NCBI GenBank assembly: GCA_029864385.1 | Contig: JAOTTL010000104.1 | Location: 1-13,239 of the forward strand | Direction of reading: 5' to 3' | DNA: 13,239 nt | From: SG8-41 sp029864385 | Lineage (GTDB): Bacteria; Pseudomonadota; Gammaproteobacteria; Burkholderiales; SG8-41 | Shown here: piece after piece, positions 9,717 to 13,239 of the stretch | Numbering within the stretch: position 1 is the first letter of the stretch | How the letters are laid out: each line of letters starts with the position of its first letter | Translations under genes and position numbers: made by a program | Notes under the pieces: model-generated | Database searches by the model: none | Seen by the model: the letters and a program-made list of their open reading frames with translations, nothing else | Told to the model about the DNA's origin: nothing

Positions 9717-9722
9717 TAGAAT
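9717..9722 (+). promoter_or_regulatory. Possible -10 element for cydAB
   Basis: TAGAAT, preceded by GCG, lies 40 nt upstream of the cydA ATG and would start transcription near 9729. The region 17 nt upstream (TGAATT, 9694-9699) is a poor -35. No FNR/ANR-type TTGAT-N4-ATCAA box is visible in the 177-nt spacer, so oxygen control cannot be argued from this sequence. Confidence 0.35.
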
Positions 9723-9761
9723 CATCCACTGGCCCACCAGAGGGAACCAGGATTGTTATCC

Positions 9762-11111
9762 ATGGAAACCGGGGAAGCCCTCCTGCTTGCGCGTGCGCAA
9801 TTCGGGCTGAACATTGCGTTCCACATCCTCTTCCCGAGTATCACCATTGCACTCGCGTGGATCCTCGTGTACTTCCGTGTTGCGTACGCGCTGACCCGCG
9901 AACCCGCGTGGCTGGAAACCTACAAGCTCTGGACCAAGATTTTCGCGCTCACGTTTGCCATGGGCGTGGTATCGGGTGTCGTGATGTCATTCCAGTTCGG
10001 CACCAACTGGCCTGGATTCATGAACCAGGTCGGCAACGTCGCGGGCCCCCTGCTCGCGTTCGAGGTGCTGACGGCGTTTTTCCTCGAGGCAACGTTTCTG
10101 GGCATCATGCTCTTCGGCATGAACCGCGTCCCGGGATGGATGCATCTCACCGCAACTGTACTGGTCGCCGCAGGAACCTCACTCTCGGCGTTCTGGATCC
10201 TGGCGCTCAACTCCTGGATGCAAACGCCGGTCGGACACGGATGGGCCGACGGACAGCTCGTCGCTGCGGACTGGTGGCAGGTCATATTCAACCCGTCCTT
10301 TCCCTACCGCTTGTTTCACACGCTTCTCGCCTCCGCGCTGACGGCCGCGTTTGTCGTCGCAGGGCTGTCGGCGTGGCGGCTGCTGAAGACCCCTCGCGAC
10401 GCGACGGCGGCGCGCACGCTGCGCACCGGAATCGTTATCGCCGCGGTGTTCGCTCCGGTACAGGCTTTTATCGGCGACCTGCATGGGCTCAATACGCTCG
10501 AACACCAGCCGGCGAAAATCGCCGCGATAGAGGCGCTCTGGAAGACGGAAAAAGGCGCGCCCCTCGTACTGTTCGCGATCCCGAACGCGCAGGAGCAGCG
10601 CAACGATTTTGCGATTGAGATTCCCAATGGCGCGAGCCTGATTCTCAGGCATTCACTCGACGGCGAGTTGAAAGGCATCAACGAGTTTGCGCCCGACGCA
10701 CCATCCGTCGCGCCGATTTTTTTCGCATTCCGGGTGATGGTGGGAATGGGCCTTCTGATGATCGCGCTGTCATGGTACGGCGTGTGGCGGACCAGAAACC
10801 GGGCGGTTCTCCCCGTGTGGCTGCTATGGACGTTCGCCGCTTTCACGTTCGCCGGTTGGATCGCCACGCTGGCGGGCTGGTTTGTTACCGAGAGCGGCCG
10901 GCAGCCGTGGCTCGTCACCGGGATTCTCAGGACCGCCGAGACCGCGGGTCCGGCCACCGGGGCGCAGCTCGGCGCGAGTCTGACGAGCTACGTCATCACC
11001 TACGGCCTGATGCTCATCACCTACATGGTCGTGCTCACTCATATCGCCGGCAAAGGCGCGGGGGGCGAGCTTTCCGGCAGCGGTCCTCTTCCGGAGGGGG
11101 CGGCAGTATGA
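9762..11111 (+). CDS. cydA: Cytochrome bd quinol oxidase subunit I (CIO-type)
   Basis: Inner-membrane subunit I, 449 residues from the ATG at 9762, which oxidises quinol and reduces oxygen to water. Conserved residues are in place: His21 (heme b595), His186 and Met326 (heme b558 ligands), acidic Glu101 and Glu109 of the proton path, the GRQPW motif (379-383), and Lys252/Glu257 in the quinol-binding segment HGLNTLEHQPAKIAAIE. The loop after it is short, as in the cyanide-insensitive (CioA) branch rather than the long-loop E. coli CydA branch. AGGA at 9749-9752 sits nine nt before the ATG; a TTG at 9753 with AGAGGGA seven nt upstream is an alternative start adding three residues. The stop overlaps the cydB start (ATGA). 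Such oxidases support respiration at low oxygen or when haem-copper oxidases are inhibited. Confidence 0.96.
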   Translation: METGEALLLARAQFGLNIAFHILFPSITIALAWILVYFRVAYALTREPAWLETYKLWTKIFALTFAMGVVSGVVMSFQFGTNWPGFMNQVGNVAGPLLAFEVLTAFFLEATFLGIMLFGMNRVPGWMHLTATVLVAAGTSLSAFWILALNSWMQTPVGHGWADGQLVAADWWQVIFNPSFPYRLFHTLLASALTAAFVVAGLSAWRLLKTPRDATAARTLRTGIVIAAVFAPVQAFIGDLHGLNTLEHQPAKIAAIEALWKTEKGAPLVLFAIPNAQEQRNDFAIEIPNGASLILRHSLDGELKGINEFAPDAPSVAPIFFAFRVMVGMGLLMIALSWYGVWRTRNRAVLPVWLLWTFAAFTFAGWIATLAGWFVTESGRQPWLVTGILRTAETAGPATGAQLGASLTSYVITYGLMLITYMVVLTHIAGKGAGGELSGSGPLPEGAAV

Positions 11112-12103
11112 GCCTCGACTTGCCCGTCATTTTCGCAGTCCTCATGGGCGCCGCGATCCTCGCCTACGTCATACTGGACGGCTACGACCTCGGCGTGGCC
11201 ATGCTCATGCCGGCCGCGACAGCCGACGAGCAGGAGCGGATGGTGTCCTCGATCGGGCCGTTCTGGGACGCGAACCAGACGTGGCTCGTGCTGGGCGTCG
11301 GTCTGCTGCTCGTGGCCTTCCCCGCCGCGCACGGGATCGTGATGGCCGCGCTTTACCTCCCCGTCCTTGCGATGCTGATCGGGCTCATGCTCCGGGGCGT
11401 TTCATTCGAGTTCCGGGTGAAGGCCGAAGGCTGGAATCGCGGGATGTGGAACTGGTTGTTCTGGTTTGGCTCTTCTCTTGCCTCGGTTGCGCAGGGACTC
11501 ATGCTGGCGGCCTACATCACCGGCTTCGAGCCCGGGTTCGGCTTTTTTCTGTTCGGGCTCGTCGTGGCGGCAGGCGTGTGCGGCGGCTATGTGCTCCTTG
11601 GCGCGACGTGGCTAATCTGGCGAACGGACGGCACGCTGCAGAGAAAAGCGGTTGCGTGGACGCATTGGGGGCTGTTCTGGGTCGCGCTCGGCGTCGGCTT
11701 CGTAAGCCTCGCCACTCCGGTCATGAGCGAGACTGTGTATCACAAATGGTTCGACTTTCCGCGCACGCTGGGGCTCATGCTGCTGCCGCTGGCAAGCGGG
11801 GCGGCCTGGCTCTGGGTATGGCACGCCGCCAGCCGCGTCAGAAAAGGAACCGCGATGCCGCACTGGGCGCCGTTTGCCGGCGCGGCGGCGCTTTACCTCC
11901 TTGCGTTCGCCGGGCTCGCCTACAGCCTCTTCCCGTACGTCGTCATGGACCGCATGACGATCTGGGAGGCCGCCGCGCATCCGTCCTCTCTCAAAGTCGT
12001 GCTGGCCGGCGCGCTCGTGGTACTCCCGTTCATCATCGGCTATACAATCTACGCCTACCGCGTATTTCGCGGCAAGGCGCCCGCGAAGCTCTACGAACAC
12101 TAG
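11108..12103 (+). CDS. cydB: Cytochrome bd quinol oxidase subunit II (CIO-type)
   Basis: Haem-free partner subunit of 331 residues that stabilises CydA and the haem cluster. The typical opening LDLPVIFAVLMGAAILAY, GYDLG (25-29), NQTWLVLG (56-63), RGVSFEFR (96-103) and SLFPYVV (273-279) identify the family; eight or so hydrophobic spans are visible. The ATG at 11108 overlaps the cydA TGA and has GGAGG ten nt upstream; the frame stays open far upstream inside cydA, but that part is not protein-like. No small third gene (CydX or the DUF2474 type that often follows CIO operons) is found in the 191 nt after it. Confidence 0.96.
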   Translation: MSLDLPVIFAVLMGAAILAYVILDGYDLGVAMLMPAATADEQERMVSSIGPFWDANQTWLVLGVGLLLVAFPAAHGIVMAALYLPVLAMLIGLMLRGVSFEFRVKAEGWNRGMWNWLFWFGSSLASVAQGLMLAAYITGFEPGFGFFLFGLVVAAGVCGGYVLLGATWLIWRTDGTLQRKAVAWTHWGLFWVALGVGFVSLATPVMSETVYHKWFDFPRTLGLMLLPLASGAAWLWVWHAASRVRKGTAMPHWAPFAGAAALYLLAFAGLAYSLFPYVVMDRMTIWEAAAHPSSLKVVLAGALVVLPFIIGYTIYAYRVFRGKAPAKLYEH

Positions 12104-12205
12104 ACGTAACGGGCCGTCCCATGATCGGCTCGCTCGCGCAATATTTGCGGCATCGGCCCTCGCGCGGCATTCCGCGGCACCCCCGTGATGCAGCCGGGCA
12201 AACGG

Positions 12206-12232
12206 TATACTATGCGGCCTGCCCGCGCGGGC
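12206..12232 (+). promoter_or_regulatory. Probable promoter and adjacent palindrome upstream of the NIPSNAP gene
   Basis: TATACT (12206-12211) matches the -10 consensus in five of six positions and lies 83 nt before the NIPSNAP ATG; no clear -35 is present. Immediately after the expected start point is a perfect 12-bp palindrome, GCCCGCGCGGGC (12221-12232), which could be an operator or a 5'-leader hairpin. The rest of the cydB-NIPSNAP gap (12104-12294) shows no gene. Confidence 0.45.
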
Positions 12233-12294
12233 TTCGATCATGCTGGCGGGTGCGGCCATTCACGCGGCTTACCCGACACAAGAAAGGACGATCC

Positions 12295-12936
12295 ATGATT
12301 TATGAAGTGAGGACCTATGATCTCAAGCCGCGCGCCATTCCCGAGGTCGAGAAGCGTTTCGGCGAGCTCTACGAAGCAAAGCGCCGGCAATACTCCGAGC
12401 TAGCCGCGTTCTGGCACACCGAGATCGGCCCGCTCAATCAGATCGTCCACATCTGGCCCTACAAGGACATGGAAGAGCGCACCCGCATTCGCACCGCGGC
12501 CGTGAAGGACAAGGCCTGGCCGCCCAACCTCGGCGAATTCCTCGTGAACATGCGCTCGGACATCTTCATTCCCTTCGACATCTCGCCCGAGTTGAAGCCC
12601 GCCAATGTCGGGCCGTTCTTCGAGATGCGCACCTACACCTACGCGCCGGGCGAGCTGCCGGTCATCATGAAGAACTGGGCCAATGCGATCCAGGCACGCC
12701 AGAAGTACAGCCCCCTCACGGCCGCCTGGTATTCGGATGTCGGCGGGTTGAACAAGTTTGTCCACATTTGGCCTTACAAGTCGCTCGATCAGCGCTGGGA
12801 GATCCGCCACAAGATCCGGGCCGAAGGGGTCTGGCCGCCCTCCGACGTGGCCGAAAAACAGGGCGGGCGCGGCTACACCCTGGTCTCGCAGGAAAACAAG
12901 ATCCTGATGCCCGCTGCGTTTTCCCCGCTCAAGTAG
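12295..12936 (+). CDS. NIPSNAP family protein with two tandem repeats
   Basis: A 213-residue cytoplasmic protein built of two NIPSNAP ferredoxin-like alpha/beta domains (about 1-105 and 106-213). The duplication is clear in sequence: YEVRTYDLKP and FEMRTYTYAP open the two halves, SELAAFWHTEIGPLNQIVHI aligns with SPLTAAWYSDVGGLNKFVHI, both continue with WPYK, and each ends its conserved block with WPP. The biochemical role of bacterial NIPSNAPs is unsettled; the fold is that of the dimeric alpha-beta barrel group, which includes small monooxygenases and ligand-binding proteins. No metal or haem site is obvious. The ATG has AAAGGA six nt upstream. It appears to be a single-gene unit with its own -10 element, 191 nt after cydB and convergent with the next gene. 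Functional link to the oxidase is not shown. Confidence 0.93.
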   Translation: MIYEVRTYDLKPRAIPEVEKRFGELYEAKRRQYSELAAFWHTEIGPLNQIVHIWPYKDMEERTRIRTAAVKDKAWPPNLGEFLVNMRSDIFIPFDISPELKPANVGPFFEMRTYTYAPGELPVIMKNWANAIQARQKYSPLTAAWYSDVGGLNKFVHIWPYKSLDQRWEIRHKIRAEGVWPPSDVAEKQGGRGYTLVSQENKILMPAAFSPLK

Positions 12937-12991
12937 CGAGTGGTGGTCGGCGCGCGTACCCGGCCACACGCGCTGGAGAGAGGCGCGCAGC

Positions 12992-13239
12992 CTAGGCCGC
13001 CATACCCGTCGCGCTGCTCGCCTGCTTCGCGGCCGCGCGTGAGCCCGCCGTCGGATAGGGATAGAGCACGTTGAGCGCGATGCCCTGATTGGCGGTCTGG
13101 ACGATGCGAACGTGCTCGCGCGCGGTGTTGACGAAATCCGCACCCACGCACAAGGCCCACGCCGCGCGCGCGGAGGTGACGAGCTTGCCGGCCGCGACCA
13201 CGCGAATTCGCGCCTTCAGGTCGGACTGCAGGAGCGAAT
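12992..13239 (-). CDS. FMN-binding glutamate synthase-family protein, 3' end, apparently internally deleted
   Basis: Partial gene, open at the right edge; 82 codons plus the stop are visible. The first part (SDLKARIRVVAAGKLVTSA, then ARAAWALCVGADFVNTAR) matches the end of the FMN-binding TIM barrel in the glutamate synthase-like family. In intact members this is followed by GFMFALGCIQ and a cysteine-rich segment (LQC, NTCPTG) carrying the iron-sulfur ligands, then about 50 residues before a tail beginning near EHVRIVQ. Here AR is joined directly to EHVRIVQ, and the tail continues to a plausible end (ALNVLYPYP onward, TAG at 12992-12994). The frame is kept, so about 70 residues seem to be missing. 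As written the protein would lack its iron-sulfur cluster. The comparison rests on my memory of the family, not an alignment. Confidence 0.7.
   Translation of the reverse strand, partial: SLLQSDLKARIRVVAAGKLVTSARAAWALCVGADFVNTAREHVRIVQTANQGIALNVLYPYPTAGSRAAAKQASSATGMAA

Noticed and set aside
10772..11107. Upstream extension of cydB inside cydA
   Set aside because: The frame is open but the translation is Arg/His-rich and unlike CydB; the family start with GGAGG upstream is at 11108.
11281..12294. Long frame overlapping cydB and running into the NIPSNAP gene
   Set aside because: The overlap part is Arg-rich shadow sequence; the NIPSNAP family starts at 12295 with its own AAAGGA.
12121..12294. 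Small gene between cydB and NIPSNAP starting MIGSLAQYLRH
   Set aside because: No ribosome binding site, Arg-rich, no hydrophobic span, and it simply runs in frame into the NIPSNAP start.
12952..12973. Intrinsic terminator between NIPSNAP and the glutamate synthase fragment
   Set aside because: Only a 6-bp GCGCGT/ACGCGC pairing across a 10-nt loop, with no T-tract on either strand.

Overview
The window is a high-GC stretch of bacterial chromosome that reads like a betaproteobacterium, perhaps an uncultured environmental one. The reasons are a Bug/TctC-type periplasmic binding protein, an AttH-like calycin protein next to a LolD/YbbA-type ABC exporter, a classical sigma-32 promoter in front of clpB, and a cyanide-insensitive-type cytochrome bd oxidase. 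This lineage call is inference; no rRNA or tRNA gene is present. Coding density is high and every real gene fits one of five transcription units.

Left edge (1-503): the start of a leftward Bug/TctC solute-binding gene with an excellent ribosome binding site, cut by an in-frame TAG after only 115 codons. A 151-nt divergent spacer separates it from the next unit.

Unit 2 (504-6140, rightward): a fused alpha/beta-hydrolase-OsmC protein, an ABC ATPase, a ten-span FtsX-like permease and a secreted AttH/CrtC-like calycin protein. The last three overlap or nearly touch and look like an AttEFGH-type envelope export system in which the two permease halves are one polypeptide. The hydrolase-OsmC gene lies 39 nt upstream and probably shares the transcript. 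A family of short TCACTCG/TCATCAC repeats occurs inside the calycin gene and again just after it (6211-6310).

Unit 3 (9642-6372, leftward): clpB with a near-consensus heat-shock promoter, followed after 90 nt by an unrecognised 176-residue protein.

Unit 4 (9762-12103, rightward): cydAB for a CIO-type cytochrome bd quinol oxidase, with overlapping ATGA and no visible third small subunit. It diverges from clpB over a 177-nt control region.

Unit 5 and right edge (12206-13239): a two-repeat NIPSNAP protein with its own probable promoter, convergent with the 3' end of an FMN-binding glutamate synthase-family gene. In that fragment the cysteine-rich iron-sulfur segment normally found between the FMN barrel and the C-terminal tail appears to be missing by a clean in-frame deletion.

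Most of the window is ordinary housekeeping and accessory metabolism. The parts most worth a second look are the hydrolase-OsmC/ABC/calycin cluster, the heptamer-like repeats, the two damaged genes at the edges, and the unknown protein in the clpB heat-shock unit.
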